DNA of 64,000 nt, taken from positions 617,462 to 681,461 of the forward strand of contig NZ_JADYWU010000002.1 in NCBI RefSeq assembly GCF_015864665.1, read 5' to 3'. Under the pieces are notes generated by a model. The model did no database searches and was not told where the DNA came from. It was given only the letters and a program-made list of their open reading frames with translations. The DNA is from Salinibacterium sp. SWN167. Lineage in GTDB: Bacteria; Actinomycetota; Actinomycetes; Actinomycetales; Microbacteriaceae. This document shows, in pieces, positions 8,841-17,262 of the stretch. Every line of letters begins with the position of its first letter. Positions within the stretch are counted from its first letter, which is position 1. Both the position numbers and the translations under genes were made by a program.

Positions 8841-9824
8841 ACCGTTCACGAGCTCCAATCGAGCCTGTTCACCCTCGACTCGGCCACTGCCGAAGCGATC
8901 CGTACCGCTGCCGAGCGCATTACTGCGCACCCTAATGAGAACCCGGATGACTTCGGTCGCCAGGCTCTCGCTGCAGCGTTCAGTTTGCCTGAAGAGGTCC
9001 GTGCGGCTGTTTTGAATTTTGCTGAAGTCGGTTCTGAAGCCGGCATCATGGTTGTGCGTGGTCTGTACGTCGACGAAGACCTCACGGACACCCCGCTCGA
9101 CAACAAGAGCGGCCTGGGCGCCGGCACCATCTTCGCTAAGGAAATGGGCATGCTTGCTCACCTCCTCGGCAGCATGGTTGCCTACGAGGCTGAGGGCAAT
9201 GGTCACCTTATCCAAGACATGGTCCCCAACCCGAAGCTTGCTGTAACTCAGCAGTCGCAGGGCTCGAAGGTGGAGCTCGAAGCTCACACCGAGCAGTGCT
9301 TCTCTGACTTCAAGCCTGACTACGTGATCCTCGGTGCCCTTCGCGGTGACGAGAACGCGAAGACGTATGCGTTCTCGGGTCGCAAGCTTGTTGCGCAGAT
9401 GACTCCTGAAGAGGTTGCCAAGCTGCGCCAGCCACTGTGGGCAACCACGATCGACGAGTCGTTCCAGCCATACATTCCTCGCCCGGATGCCGTTCGTGGC
9501 CCGTTCCCAATCATCACCGGTCCAGAGGACGACCCGTACATCCTCGTTGACCAAGACCTCATGCACGGCATCACCGCTGAAGCTCAGCGTCTGCTCGGCA
9601 AGGTCGTCGAGACCTACATTGAGCACCGCGACGCTCACGTGCTGCAGCCGGGCGACCTGTTGATGCTCGACAACCTGCGCGCCATGCACGGTCGTTCGAT
9701 GTACGCCCCGCGCTTCGATGGCAAAGACCGCTTCATTGCGCGTGGCTTCGTCGTGCGCGACCGCCGCAAGCTCTGGCCACAGCTGCTCGAAGACCGCCGC
9801 ACCCTCGCTGCGGTTCACAGCTAA
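8838..9824 (+). CDS. TauD/clavaminate-synthase-like Fe(II)/2OG dioxygenase (ATT start)
   Basis: Non-haem iron, 2-oxoglutarate-dependent oxygenase of the clavaminate synthase / amino-acid hydroxylase type. The metal triad is visible as HTEQCF (His-x-Glu) in the middle and LDNLRAMHGRSMY near the end (distal His). An arginine in DRFIARGFVVRD should bind 2-oxoglutarate. Starting from the ATT at 8838 the protein has 328 residues and begins (M)TVHELQSSLFTLDSA, which fits the usual family size. The next conventional start, TTG at 8985, would lose 49 residues that read as normal coding sequence. The gene stands alone between the tRNA and a convergent membrane-protein gene. The substrate is probably a free amino acid or derivative (inference). 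Confidence 0.8.
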   Translation: MTVHELQSSLFTLDSATAEAIRTAAERITAHPNENPDDFGRQALAAAFSLPEEVRAAVLNFAEVGSEAGIMVVRGLYVDEDLTDTPLDNKSGLGAGTIFAKEMGMLAHLLGSMVAYEAEGNGHLIQDMVPNPKLAVTQQSQGSKVELEAHTEQCFSDFKPDYVILGALRGDENAKTYAFSGRKLVAQMTPEEVAKLRQPLWATTIDESFQPYIPRPDAVRGPFPIITGPEDDPYILVDQDLMHGITAEAQRLLGKVVETYIEHRDAHVLQPGDLLMLDNLRAMHGRSMYAPRFDGKDRFIARGFVVRDRRKLWPQLLEDRRTLAAVHS

Positions 9825-9843
9825 GACGCTCAGCGAAAGCTAG

Positions 9844-10689
9844 CTAGTTCGTAACGACGCGGGTCGTCTGCTCCGGCAGGCGGCCCGCGTTTGTGCGTTT
9901 CGGGGTGATGGCGAGGAAGAGCGCGGCGACGATGCAGAGTTGGCCGAAGATGCCCAGAAGCATGCCGGGGCTTGACGCATCCCCACCTCCGATCGCAAAG
10001 GTGTCGGCCAGCCCCATTCCCATGGAGAAGCCAGCGAACCACTGGAAGAAGATCGCGGCGCTCAGGAGCGCGAGGCTCGCAGCGAGCATCCCGCGCAGAG
10101 TAACAATGTTGGCAAATATTCGTGACGTCGTGATGGCGGTGAACACCACTGCCGCGAGGGGCCAGAAGATGGCCCAAATCCACGAAAAGACGTCGGCTTG
10201 GAGTTCCCCCGCGGCATCCATGGCTGCATAAATTTCATCAAGTGAGAGTTCCGGAACTTTCGCGAGCGGGTTCCACACGTAAATATTTACGATGCCGATA
10301 GCAACGATGGTAATCATCGCCACAACCGTAGCTACGCCGATCAACAGTCGGGTTCGGAAGTCCAGCGTGGTGTTTCCGAGCACCTCATGAGTGGTTGTCT
10401 CGTCGACGTGGGCTGCTGTTTCGTGCGGTGGCTCAGCGGGCTGGGCAGTGGCGGCTCGCGCACGAATAGAAAACCACGTCATGACGATCCCGAAGATGAG
10501 CAGCGCGATCGCGAATGCGCCGACCGCTGCACCGATCACGGTAACCGCGACCGGGAAATCGAGCACGGCGGGAGCCCCGAGGCCGTAAAAGCCCCAGAGA
10601 AGCTGATTAGCGCCCAGAAGTCCAGCGCTGAGATAGGCGGCGGCAGCCCACCGCGCGAAACGTGACGAGGGCGACGAAAACGAAGTCAT
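9844..10689 (-). CDS. Six-span hypothetical membrane protein
   Basis: A 281-residue protein with no family I recognise. It shows about six hydrophobic segments: two near the N-terminus (LSAGLLGANQLLWGFYGL and AAVGAFAIALLIFGIVMTWF), a long hydrophilic loop rich in His, Glu and Thr (residues about 80-105), one segment around VATVVAMITIVAIGIV, and three in the C-terminal half. There are no cysteine pairs, nucleotide-binding loops or catalytic motifs. It is convergent with the dioxygenase; the last 45 bases of this gene form a GC-rich hairpin that can terminate the dioxygenase transcript. Start ATG at 10689. Confidence 0.6.
   Translation of the reverse strand: MTSFSSPSSRFARWAAAAYLSAGLLGANQLLWGFYGLGAPAVLDFPVAVTVIGAAVGAFAIALLIFGIVMTWFSIRARAATAQPAEPPHETAAHVDETTTHEVLGNTTLDFRTRLLIGVATVVAMITIVAIGIVNIYVWNPLAKVPELSLDEIYAAMDAAGELQADVFSWIWAIFWPLAAVVFTAITTSRIFANIVTLRGMLAASLALLSAAIFFQWFAGFSMGMGLADTFAIGGGDASSPGMLLGIFGQLCIVAALFLAITPKRTNAGRLPEQTTRVVTN
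9857..9890 (+). terminator. Hairpin terminator for the dioxygenase gene
   Basis: ACGCGGGTCG (9857-9866) pairs with CGGCCCGCGT (9881-9890) in nine of ten positions across a 14-base loop. The T-rich TTGTGCGTTT follows on the plus strand. It lies 33 bases after the dioxygenase stop and inside the end of the convergent gene. Confidence 0.6.
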
Positions 10690-10729
10690 GCCGACACTCT
10701 AAGCCAGCGGCATCCGAAATCAAGGATTA

Positions 10730-10776
10730 TTCAGCCGAGGGGTGAGCCGGGCAATATGCCCACCCTCTCGGCTGAA
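10730..10776 (-). terminator. Long stem-loop after the DUF2510 gene
   Basis: TTCAGCCGAG (10730-10739) is complementary to CTCGGCTGAA (10767-10776). The pairing continues through further G/C bases (GGGTG with CACCC, GGGC with GCCC) around a small AT loop. It sits five bases downstream of the DUF2510 stop. There is no strong U-tract, so it may be a terminator or an mRNA-stabilising hairpin. Confidence 0.6.
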
Positions 10777-10780
10777 GTTC

Positions 10781-11737
10781 TTAGCGCTTGTGGCGTCCGC
10801 GGAGGCGGGCGAAGAGGCCCTGAGGTGCCGGTTTTGGTGCCGGAGTGTCAGTTTCGTCTTCGCTGGCACCGGGCAGGATGCGCAGGATGTTCATGAGGCT
10901 CAGCGCTGCCAGGAGCGAGTGTGCCTCATGGGGCAGAGTTTCAGCAATTGCTGAAAGTTCTTTAGCCGAGAGCGGTGCGTGGCTCAGGATTGAGGTCATG
11001 CGCAGCTGGTCGGCATCGTGCGGAAGATTCGTGATGTTCGGCCAGCGACGCAGGCGGTAGCGCGCGCCATCGGTGAGCCACGGCGCGGGGGTGTGAGCGT
11101 AGCCGGTGGTGCCGATCATCCACAACAGCGGGTTGAGGTCGAAACCGGCACCCGTTGGCATGATCACTTCTTCACGAATGTGACTACGCACGTTGATGCT
11201 CACGGGATGTGTCGGGAAGTCGGTGATTTCAGCTTTCCACCAGTAGGCGCGCTCGTTCACATCGATCACGAGCATCGGGAAGCTGGATGAGGTGATTGAC
11301 AAAACAGTCGGCTGCGCGCTGCTGGACGCAATCTTGATTGCTTCCGCAACCTGCGCCCACTCAGAAGCGAGAATTGACTGGTCGAAGTCATCTTCGGCTG
11401 TTTCTCCGACGAACCCGACGGTGGGGTCGCCGGCGATTGCGGAGTCAACTGCTTGCTCGGGCAGTGGCGCCTCAAGCTGACGGAGCGTGCTGGCCAACGT
11501 CGGCTCAGGTGTCGTTTCGCGCGTGATCGGCGTCGTTGCGGTGGCGGGCTGAACGGAATCTTCGCGCTCGTCGTCGGTGGGGTCGGCAAAGTCGACATCG
11601 ACCAGCTGGTGCACCAGCGGTGCGCGTGCTCCAGAGATCTGGTCAGTCCACGTGTGGTTGTCCCACCAGCGCAGCTGGGGGAGGCCAAGCGGGTCGGGGT
11701 ACCAGCCGGCGGGGATGTTGGTTGTGTATGTAGTCAT
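10781..11737 (-). CDS. DUF2510 protein near the GTPase/roadblock genes
   Basis: A 318-residue protein. Residues 8-31 form a DUF2510 module (IPAGWYPDPLG...LRWWDNHTWT), a short Trp-rich motif common in actinobacterial membrane-associated proteins. The centre is acidic and low-complexity. The C-terminal half reads as a folded domain of unknown type containing NVRSHIREEVIMPTGAGFDLNP, and the end is basic (FARLRGRHKR). The start is the ATG at 11737, preceded by AGGAGG seven bases upstream; the longer open frame to 11782 lacks a site. It follows the roadblock and GTPase genes on the same strand after a 240-bp gap and may be their effector (inference). Confidence 0.7.
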   Translation of the reverse strand: MTTYTTNIPAGWYPDPLGLPQLRWWDNHTWTDQISGARAPLVHQLVDVDFADPTDDEREDSVQPATATTPITRETTPEPTLASTLRQLEAPLPEQAVDSAIAGDPTVGFVGETAEDDFDQSILASEWAQVAEAIKIASSSAQPTVLSITSSSFPMLVIDVNERAYWWKAEITDFPTHPVSINVRSHIREEVIMPTGAGFDLNPLLWMIGTTGYAHTPAPWLTDGARYRLRRWPNITNLPHDADQLRMTSILSHAPLSAKELSAIAETLPHEAHSLLAALSLMNILRILPGASEDETDTPAPKPAPQGLFARLRGRHKR

Positions 11738-11835
11738 CTTCACGCCTCCTGCGTGAATTGGTGTGCGGTGCCGAGGGTGCATCGCGGTCGTGCTTGGGGT
11801 AAAAATCCTCGAGTCAGAATGTGATCTGCGGGTTA

Positions 11836-11978
11836 GACGAGTGATCGCATTCTGTTCGTAGTTCCTGGTCCTACTGCGGGTGTTTCGGGTAGTGCTTGCT
11901 CAGGTACTGCGTGTGCGGGTTGTGCGAGTAGTTCGGGTTCTGCAGGTAGTTCGGGGCCTTCGGGTTTTCGGTTTGTTC
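11836..11978 (-). other. Pro/Glu/Ala-rich open frame directly after the roadblock gene
   Basis: Read on the minus strand in the frame offset from the roadblock stop, the sequence stays open for about 45 codons. It encodes a low-complexity run of Pro, Glu and Ala (EGPELPAEPELLAQPAHA, then VPEQALPETPAVGPG) before a TAA. The plus strand shows the same bias as imperfect repeats of AGGTAGTTCGGG. The frame has no good start of its own and runs back into the roadblock gene. It could be a frameshifted C-terminal tail of that protein, or a decayed linker toward the DUF2510 gene. Confidence 0.35.
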
Positions 11979-12380
11979 TTAGTTCGCCATCAATAAGGTG
12001 TTGAGCCTTCGCGCGGTTCGGCGCGCGGCGGTCAACGATATGCCGATGGTTTCTTTGTCGGTGAAGAGGGCTGCGAGTACCAGCGGGTGGTCGTCGACTC
12101 GCACTTGCACGACGTGGCCATGAGCGGCCGCGACGATCACAAACTCGTTATCTCCGAGTTGCAATTCTCTAGCGACAGCATCGGCGAGGGCCTGAGTGGA
12201 ACTGGCCATGCTCGCGAATCGATCGCTGTCAAATTCTTTACCGGCTACCGAAACAACGCTGAATCCGTCTTCTGTTAGAAGGGATGCGTAGCGAAGTGAC
12301 GGTGCTAGATCACGAAGTCCGCCTAAGGCAAGTTCGCCTCGGACGATGTACTTGGAGTCGAGGTGGGGAGCGAGAGTCAT
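11979..12380 (-). CDS. Roadblock/LC7 domain protein
   Basis: A 133-residue protein of the roadblock/LC7 type. These dimeric regulators act on small GTPases, like MglB on MglA or CvnB in Streptomyces conservons. The pattern of alternating hydrophobic strands and helices fits: RYASLLTEDGFSVVSVAG, the helix ASMASSTQALADAVARELQLG, and FVIVAAAHGHVVQVRVDD. The Leu/Arg-rich C-terminal helix is ARRTARRLNTLLMAN. Its ATG overlaps the stop codon of the GTPase gene by four bases (ATGA), so the two are translationally coupled. Immediately downstream, another frame stays open with a Pro/Glu-rich composition. Confidence 0.75.
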   Translation of the reverse strand: MTLAPHLDSKYIVRGELALGGLRDLAPSLRYASLLTEDGFSVVSVAGKEFDSDRFASMASSTQALADAVARELQLGDNEFVIVAAAHGHVVQVRVDDHPLVLAALFTDKETIGISLTAARRTARRLNTLLMAN

Positions 12381-12967
12381 CGTGCCCTCCGTCCACCGGA
12401 ACCGACGCCGACACCGATACTGTCGGCGACGGCTTGCTTGAGCTCGATGTTGGCGATGAGCGTCATGAGGAGCGTCATCATCTCTTCCTGAGAGCGAGCA
12501 TCCACGGTTAGTACCGGGATCATCACGTCAGGCATTTCATCGGCAAGAGCGTTGGCGTATTCCTCGATCAGCGCGCGGGGCACGAGGTCGGCCCGCGTGA
12601 GACCGATCACAATTCCGCCGCGCTCGTAGAGGGCGAAGAATTCTTTGACGTATTCGATCGCGGTCTCGACAGGGTTGTCGGCATCCGCATTCACCAGCAG
12701 CAGTACGCCCTCGGCGCGTTCGGCGAGAATCGTCCACATGAAGTCGAATCGACGTTGACCGGGAACGCCATACAAGCGAACTTTCTCGGCCTCGTTGATG
12801 CCGATTTCGCCGTAGTCGAGAGCCACCGTGGTGGTGGGCTTGTCGGCAACGGTTCGGTCGCTATTTGCGGCCTCCGTGCTGACGACATCGATCTCGCTGA
12901 GGGCGCGAATAGCGGAGGTCTTGCCGGCGCCCATTGGCCCGGCAAACAGGATTACGTGCTCTGCCAT
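12377..12967 (-). CDS. MglA-like small GTPase (conservon CvnD type)
   Basis: A 196-residue cytosolic P-loop GTPase. GPMGAGKTS (Lys16) is the P-loop, and LYGVPGQRRFDFMW is a G3/switch II region in which the usual DxxG is replaced by GVPGQ, as in actinobacterial conservon-type GTPases. GLTRADL stands where the NKxD base-specificity motif should be, keeping the Asp. The C-terminus is Gly/Arg-rich. I use the ATG at 12967, preceded by GGGAGG; the frame upstream (to 13021) lacks a site. It is coupled to the roadblock gene by ATGA. Neither the sensor kinase nor the DUF742 protein of a classic conservon is present. Confidence 0.8.
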   Translation of the reverse strand: MAEHVILFAGPMGAGKTSAIRALSEIDVVSTEAANSDRTVADKPTTTVALDYGEIGINEAEKVRLYGVPGQRRFDFMWTILAERAEGVLLLVNADADNPVETAIEYVKEFFALYERGGIVIGLTRADLVPRALIEEYANALADEMPDVMIPVLTVDARSQEEMMTLLMTLIANIELKQAVADSIGVGVGSGGRRAR

Positions 12968-13149
12968 CTGATCCCTCCCCCAGGAGTTCGTTCTGCGGTT
13001 CTTTCTCACTGAAGCATGCAAGCCCCCGAAGCGGGGTAGTAGACCCCCGTTTGGGTGTCGTTAACAATTGCCCCCATAAATGCTGACCAGAACGTTCTGT
13101 CTGTCCCCTCAAGACGTGCCGTGTTTTCTGGGAAGTCAGACAATTATCT

Positions 13150-13170
13150 AGACCAATTCGGTACTGGTCT
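13150..13170 (-). terminator. Hairpin after the EamA gene
   Basis: AGACCA (13150-13155) pairs with TGGTCT (13165-13170) around a nine-base loop, 16 bases downstream of the EamA stop. On the minus strand an AT-rich run (AGATAATTGTC) follows. It is a modest candidate terminator separating EamA from the GTPase operon. Confidence 0.4.
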
Positions 13171-13185
13171 CGACGGCCCCGGGGG

Positions 13186-14058
13186 TCAGCGAGAGGGGAT
13201 GGAGGCGGGTGCGCGAGCGGGAATTTGTGCCCCGACAATTGCCGCAAGAGCCAGCCCAAACCCGAGCAATTGGAGTGCGCTAAAACGTTCGCCAAGGAGA
13301 AGCGCGCCGAGCGCAGCCGCTGTGAGGGGGGAGAGCAAACCGAGCACAGCGAGTGATGAAATCGGCACGATTCGAACTCCCCGAAACCAGAGCGTGTATG
13401 CGACGATGCCGCCGGCGATTCCTAGCCACGCATAGCCAGCGACAGCGGGCCCGCTGAGCGTCGCCGGAATGCCCTCTGCCAGCAATGTGATGGGGAGGAG
13501 AAAGAGCCCGCCAGCGGTGAGAAGCCAGCCGGCATAGCTGAGCGCCGACACCTCGGGCGGTTTTCCCCAGTGCTTCGAGAGAAGCACTCCGAGCGCCATG
13601 GATGCCGTGCCGCCGAGTCCGGCGATGAGGCCGAGGGTGTCGAGTTGGGCGCTCGCCCGCAACACAACGAGGGCAACGCCGAGCGCGCCAATGATGCCCC
13701 AGATCACGAGTCGCCAGGGAGCGCTTTGGCGAAAGACGGCGACGATGAGCACGGCGACGATGAGGGGTTGCGCGGCACCCAGGGTGGCGGCGACTCCGCC
13801 GGGGAGGCGGTAAGCGGCGATGAACAGTAGGGGGAAGAAGGCGCCGATATTGAGAACGCCGAGCACGAGGGATTTCCACCACCAGGCGCCGCGGGGCAGC
13901 TGGCGGGCGATGGCGATGGCGATCAGGCCGGCAGGCAGAGCGCGCACGAGGGAGGCGAAGAGGGGGTGCCCGGTCGGCAGCAGCTCGGTGGTGACGATGT
14001 AGGTCGTGCCCCACGCGATGGGGGCAATGGCGGTGATGAGGGTGTCGCGCAGCCGCAT
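13186..14058 (-). CDS. EamA/DMT-family exporter
   Basis: A 290-residue inner-membrane protein of the drug/metabolite transporter superfamily. It has ten predicted hydrophobic segments made of two repeated five-helix EamA units. Family marks include PIAWGTTYIVTTELLP at the start of the first unit, LPAGLIAI, and SSLAVLGLLSPLTAAALGALLLGERFSALQLLGFGLAL closing the second. Members export amino acids, nucleobases or drugs; the substrate here cannot be told. It is divergent from a MarR regulator, with 97 bp between the starts holding inverted repeats, so expression is probably controlled by that repressor. Confidence 0.88.
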   Translation of the reverse strand: MRLRDTLITAIAPIAWGTTYIVTTELLPTGHPLFASLVRALPAGLIAIAIARQLPRGAWWWKSLVLGVLNIGAFFPLLFIAAYRLPGGVAATLGAAQPLIVAVLIVAVFRQSAPWRLVIWGIIGALGVALVVLRASAQLDTLGLIAGLGGTASMALGVLLSKHWGKPPEVSALSYAGWLLTAGGLFLLPITLLAEGIPATLSGPAVAGYAWLGIAGGIVAYTLWFRGVRIVPISSLAVLGLLSPLTAAALGALLLGERFSALQLLGFGLALAAIVGAQIPARAPASIPSR

Positions 14059-14071
14059 GCGAACTCCTTAG

Positions 14072-14138
14072 CGTTGAATAGTTGAACATTAAAGAATCTA
14101 GCCGGGTTATGCTGGATTCGTCAAACAATTCAACGTTG
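14072..14138. promoter_or_regulatory. Inverted repeats between eamA and marR
   Basis: CGTTGAATAG (14072-14081) reappears inverted as CAATTCAACG (14126-14135), matching in nine of ten positions, and CAACGTTG (14131-14138) is itself a perfect palindrome. The two sites flank the shared promoter of the divergent EamA and MarR genes. They are good candidates for MarR operators. Confidence 0.5.
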
Positions 14139-14155
14139 AGAGATCCTGAGGCACC

Positions 14156-14665
14156 ATGACAGACAGCGTCGATCGCATCCTCGCCCAATGGGCCGCGGTG
14201 CGCCCCGACCTCAACGTCTCGGCCATGGGCGTGCTCGGGCGACTGTCCCGCCTCACGCGACTCCTCGAGCGCGCGCAAAGCGATGTCTTCGAGACGCACG
14301 GTCTGCAACCAGGGGAGTTCGACATCCTTGCGACCCTGCTGCGAACGGATGCCGGACCACGCGGCCTCACCGCGGGTGCGCTTTCGGCCAGCGCCATGGT
14401 CACCTCGGGAGCGATCACCAATCGGCTTGATCGACTCGTCGCCAAAGGGCTCATCTCGCGCGATATCGATCCCGACAACCGTCGCACCATCCGCGTTGCG
14501 CTCACCGAGCAAGGAACGCGCACCATCGAAGCAGCGCTCGCCGACCACCTTGAGAACGAAGAACGCCTATTGGAATCGCTCAGCGCAAGGGAGCGATCCC
14601 AGTTTGAAAGCCTGTTACGTGGGCTGCTGACCGTGCACGAAGGCGAGCCGAATCATACCGCGTAG
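14156..14665 (+). CDS. MarR-family transcriptional regulator
   Basis: A 169-residue winged-helix repressor. The N-terminal dimerisation helices are followed by [13 protein letters not shown], then the recognition part [26 protein letters not shown] and the wing [16 protein letters not shown], the classic MarR sequence. It is divergent from the EamA exporter and is probably its ligand-responsive repressor, with operators in the shared gap. Its 3' end overlaps the end of the convergent xylB gene by 13 bases. The start ATG at 14156 follows a short GAGG. No cysteines suggest redox sensing, so a small-molecule ligand is likelier. Confidence 0.92.
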   Translation: MTDSVDRILAQWAAVRPDLNVSAMGVLGRLSRLTRLLERAQSDVFETHGLQPGEFDILATLLRTDAGPRGLTAGALSASAMVTSGAITNRLDRLVAKGLISRDIDPDNRRTIRVALTEQGTRTIEAALADHLENEERLLESLSARERSQFESLLRGLLTVHEGEPNHTA

Positions 14666-16071
14666 CGGGCGTACTGCTCCCGAATAACCGGGTGGAAGTC
14701 GGATGTCGGCTCCGCCACAGTAGCGATAGCCCAATCGGGGCGTGTGCCGTCGAGCACCCACGCCGCTTGGGCTGCGGCACCCAGCGCGACATACTCTGCG
14801 GGCTCGGGAACCACGACCGGTACCGCAAACACCTGGGACGCGATGGTCGACACGGCAGGGTTCTGGGCGGCGCCACCGATGAGGAGGATGCGCTCGGCGG
14901 AAACTCCTTGGCGGCCGAGAGCGTCGAGGCCATCCGCGAGCCCACACAGTAGTCCCTCGATGGCGGCGCGCGCGAGTGACGGCCGGGTCGTGGAGGCCAG
15001 TGTCATTCCGAAGAGGGTTGCGGTGGCATCCGGAAGGTTGGGGGTTCGTTCGCCTTCGAAGTAGGGCTGCAGCACGAGTCCGCTAGCGCCGGGGGCCGCT
15101 TCGAGCGCGAGAATGCCGAGCTCATCGTGGGTGACGCCCAGCAGCGTGGCGGTGCTGTCGAGCACGCGGGCGGCATTCATGGTGGCGACGAGGGGCAGGA
15201 AGATGCCGCTCGCATCGGCGAAGCCCGCCACGGTGCCGGTGGCGTCAGGAACCTGAATTTCGGTAACAGCGAAGACGGTCCCGCTGGTGCCGATCGAGAC
15301 GACGACATCGCCGGCTCGGGCGCCGAGGCCCAGCGCAGCTCCGGCGTTATCACCAGCGCCGCACGCCACCGAGATCGCCGCGCTCGCCGTCACCGAGGCG
15401 GCAAGGGTAGAGACAGCAACCGTTCCCGCAGATTCGCCGGGCGCGACAATGCGGGGGAGTGTGATCGCCGAGGCATCACGACCCAGCGCCGCACTCAGAA
15501 CGTCGAGGTCGTACTCATTGGTCACCGAGTTGAAGTAGCCGGTGCCGCTCGCGTCCGAGCGGTCGGTGGTCAGCTCGCTCAGCGCAGGATTCTCGGGGCC
15601 GAAGCCGCGCAAACGCCACGTCAGCCAATCGTGCGGCAAGCACACGGCGGCAACCAGCGCAGCGTTCTCGGGCTCAACGTCGCGCAGCCAGCGCAGCTTC
15701 GTTGAGGTGAACGAGGCGACCGGCTTCGAGCCAGTGCGCTCCGCGAGGTCAGGAAACTCTGCGCTGAGGGCGTCGGCCGCGGCCGCAGAGCGGGTGTCAT
15801 TCCACAGCAGGGCTGGGCGAATGACCCGGCCGGCGGCATCCAACACGACCATGCCGTGTTGTTGGCCGCCGACCGAGATCGCGGAGACGTCATCCAATCC
15901 GCCTGCCTCGGTGATGGCCTCGTTGAGGGCCACCCACCAGGCGTTCGGATCAACCTCGGTGCCGGTCGGATGGGAGGCGCGGCCGGTGCGCACGAGCGCA
16001 CCGGTTGCGGCATCCACAATCACGATCTTGCAGGACTGGGTTGAGGAGTCGATTCCCGCGACGAGGGTCAT
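14653..16071 (-). CDS. xylB: Xylulokinase
   Basis: FGGY-family sugar kinase that phosphorylates D-xylulose with ATP, feeding the pentose-phosphate pathway. The 472-residue chain starts [17 protein letters not shown] (the nucleotide-binding loop of the actin-like fold) and continues with [13 protein letters not shown] and [10 protein letters not shown], both xylulokinase marks. It closes with the second phosphate motif [13 protein letters not shown] and [12 protein letters not shown]. Its ATG directly follows the xylA stop (TAAATG), so both are read from one transcript. It is convergent with MarR. The context of xylA and a sugar ABC importer supports xylulose rather than another FGGY substrate. 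Confidence 0.93.
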   Translation of the reverse strand: MTLVAGIDSSTQSCKIVIVDAATGALVRTGRASHPTGTEVDPNAWWVALNEAITEAGGLDDVSAISVGGQQHGMVVLDAAGRVIRPALLWNDTRSAAAADALSAEFPDLAERTGSKPVASFTSTKLRWLRDVEPENAALVAAVCLPHDWLTWRLRGFGPENPALSELTTDRSDASGTGYFNSVTNEYDLDVLSAALGRDASAITLPRIVAPGESAGTVAVSTLAASVTASAAISVACGAGDNAGAALGLGARAGDVVVSIGTSGTVFAVTEIQVPDATGTVAGFADASGIFLPLVATMNAARVLDSTATLLGVTHDELGILALEAAPGASGLVLQPYFEGERTPNLPDATATLFGMTLASTTRPSLARAAIEGLLCGLADGLDALGRQGVSAERILLIGGAAQNPAVSTIASQVFAVPVVVPEPAEYVALGAAAQAAWVLDGTRPDWAIATVAEPTSDFHPVIREQYARYAV

Positions 16072-17262
16072 TTAGCGGGCGCCCATGAGGTGCTCGCCAG
16101 CAAGCTGCTGGAGGCGAACGAAGCCGAAGCCCTTGCCGTTGAAGTAGGCCTCGTGATCGAAGTCTTCGTAGGAGGCACGGTCAGCCAGCAGGTCGTCATA
16201 GCTTTCATTCTCGCCGAGAGTGTTCTCAGAGAGTTCGAGGACGCGCGCTTCGACGAGAGCTTCTTGCACCTCAGGGTCGGCGCGGAAGGCAGCAGCGCGC
16301 TCCTTGAGCAGCAGGTAGTTGCGCATGTTGGCGGCAGCAGAAACCCACACGCCGTTTTCGTCTTCGGTGCGGCTGGGCTTGTAGTCGAAGTGACGCGGGC
16401 CCGTGTAGGTCTGGCCTCCATCGGGGCCACCGTTTTCCAGCAGGTCGACGAGCGAGAACGCATTGTGCAGGTCACCGTGACCGAAGACGAGGTCTTGGTC
16501 GTACTTGATTCCACGCTGGCCGTTGAGGTCAATGTGGAACAGCTTGTCCTGGTACAGCGCCTGGGCAATGCCCGAGGTGAAGTTGAGCCCGGCCATCTGT
16601 TCGTGACCTGTCTCGGGGTTTACACCGAACAGCTCGGGGCGTTCGAGGGTCTCGATAAATGCCATGGCGTGACCGACGGTTGGCAGCAAGATGTCACCAC
16701 GGGGCTCGTTGGGCTTGGGCTCAATAGCGAAGCGGATGTCGTAGCCCTTTTCGGTGACATAGTCACCAAACAGGTTGAGCGATTCGCGGTAGCGCTCGAG
16801 TGCTGCGCGCACATTTTTGGCGGAGTCGTACTCGGCACCTTCACGGCCGCCCCACATGACGAAGGTCTTGGCGCCAAGCTCTACGCCGAGTTCGAGCTGA
16901 CGCATTGCTTTGCGCATGGCGAAGCGACGAACGCTGCGGTCGTTCGACGTGAATCCACCGTCCTTGAAGACGGGGGCGCTGAAGAGGTTGGTGGTGACCA
17001 TCGGCACGATGAGGCCGGTGTCGCTGAGTACTTGCTTCAGGCGGTCGATCTGTTTCTGGCGTTCGGCATCCGTCGATCCGAAGGCGAAGAGGTCGTCGTC
17101 GTGGAACGTGATGCCGTAGGCGCCAAGCTCGGCGAGCTTTTCAACGCCGTGAACGATGTCGAGGGGGGCGCGGGTTGCTCCGCCGAACGGGTCAACTCCC
17201 TCCCAGCCGATTGTCCACAGGCCGAAGGAAAATTTGTCGGCGGGGGTGGGTTGTAAAGACAT
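16072..17262 (-). CDS. xylA: Xylose isomerase
   Basis: Metal-dependent isomerase converting D-xylose to D-xylulose. The 396-residue length and sequence fit the class I enzyme of actinobacteria. [28 protein letters not shown] (catalytic His), [11 protein letters not shown] and [11 protein letters not shown] are all present, as are [21 protein letters not shown] and RHFDYKPSR, which supply the metal ligands. The frame is open further upstream, but I start at the ATG at 17262 (GGAG eight bases before), because the preceding residues are Cys/His-rich and not family-like. It heads the xylAB unit, divergent from the xylF transporter operon. Confidence 0.95.
   Translation of the reverse strand: MSLQPTPADKFSFGLWTIGWEGVDPFGGATRAPLDIVHGVEKLAELGAYGITFHDDDLFAFGSTDAERQKQIDRLKQVLSDTGLIVPMVTTNLFSAPVFKDGGFTSNDRSVRRFAMRKAMRQLELGVELGAKTFVMWGGREGAEYDSAKNVRAALERYRESLNLFGDYVTEKGYDIRFAIEPKPNEPRGDILLPTVGHAMAFIETLERPELFGVNPETGHEQMAGLNFTSGIAQALYQDKLFHIDLNGQRGIKYDQDLVFGHGDLHNAFSLVDLLENGGPDGGQTYTGPRHFDYKPSRTEDENGVWVSAAANMRNYLLLKERAAAFRADPEVQEALVEARVLELSENTLGENESYDDLLADRASYEDFDHEAYFNGKGFGFVRLQQLAGEHLMGAR

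Noticed and set aside
10781..12967. A full Streptomyces-type conservon
   Set aside because: Only the roadblock and GTPase members are present; the sensor-kinase and DUF742 members are missing.
16090..17256. A 388-codon open frame on the plus strand opposite xylA
   Set aside because: It is exactly antisense to the strongly supported xylose isomerase, and its composition (Val/Glu/Gly-rich) mirrors the xylA codon bias; no family motif or ribosome site.
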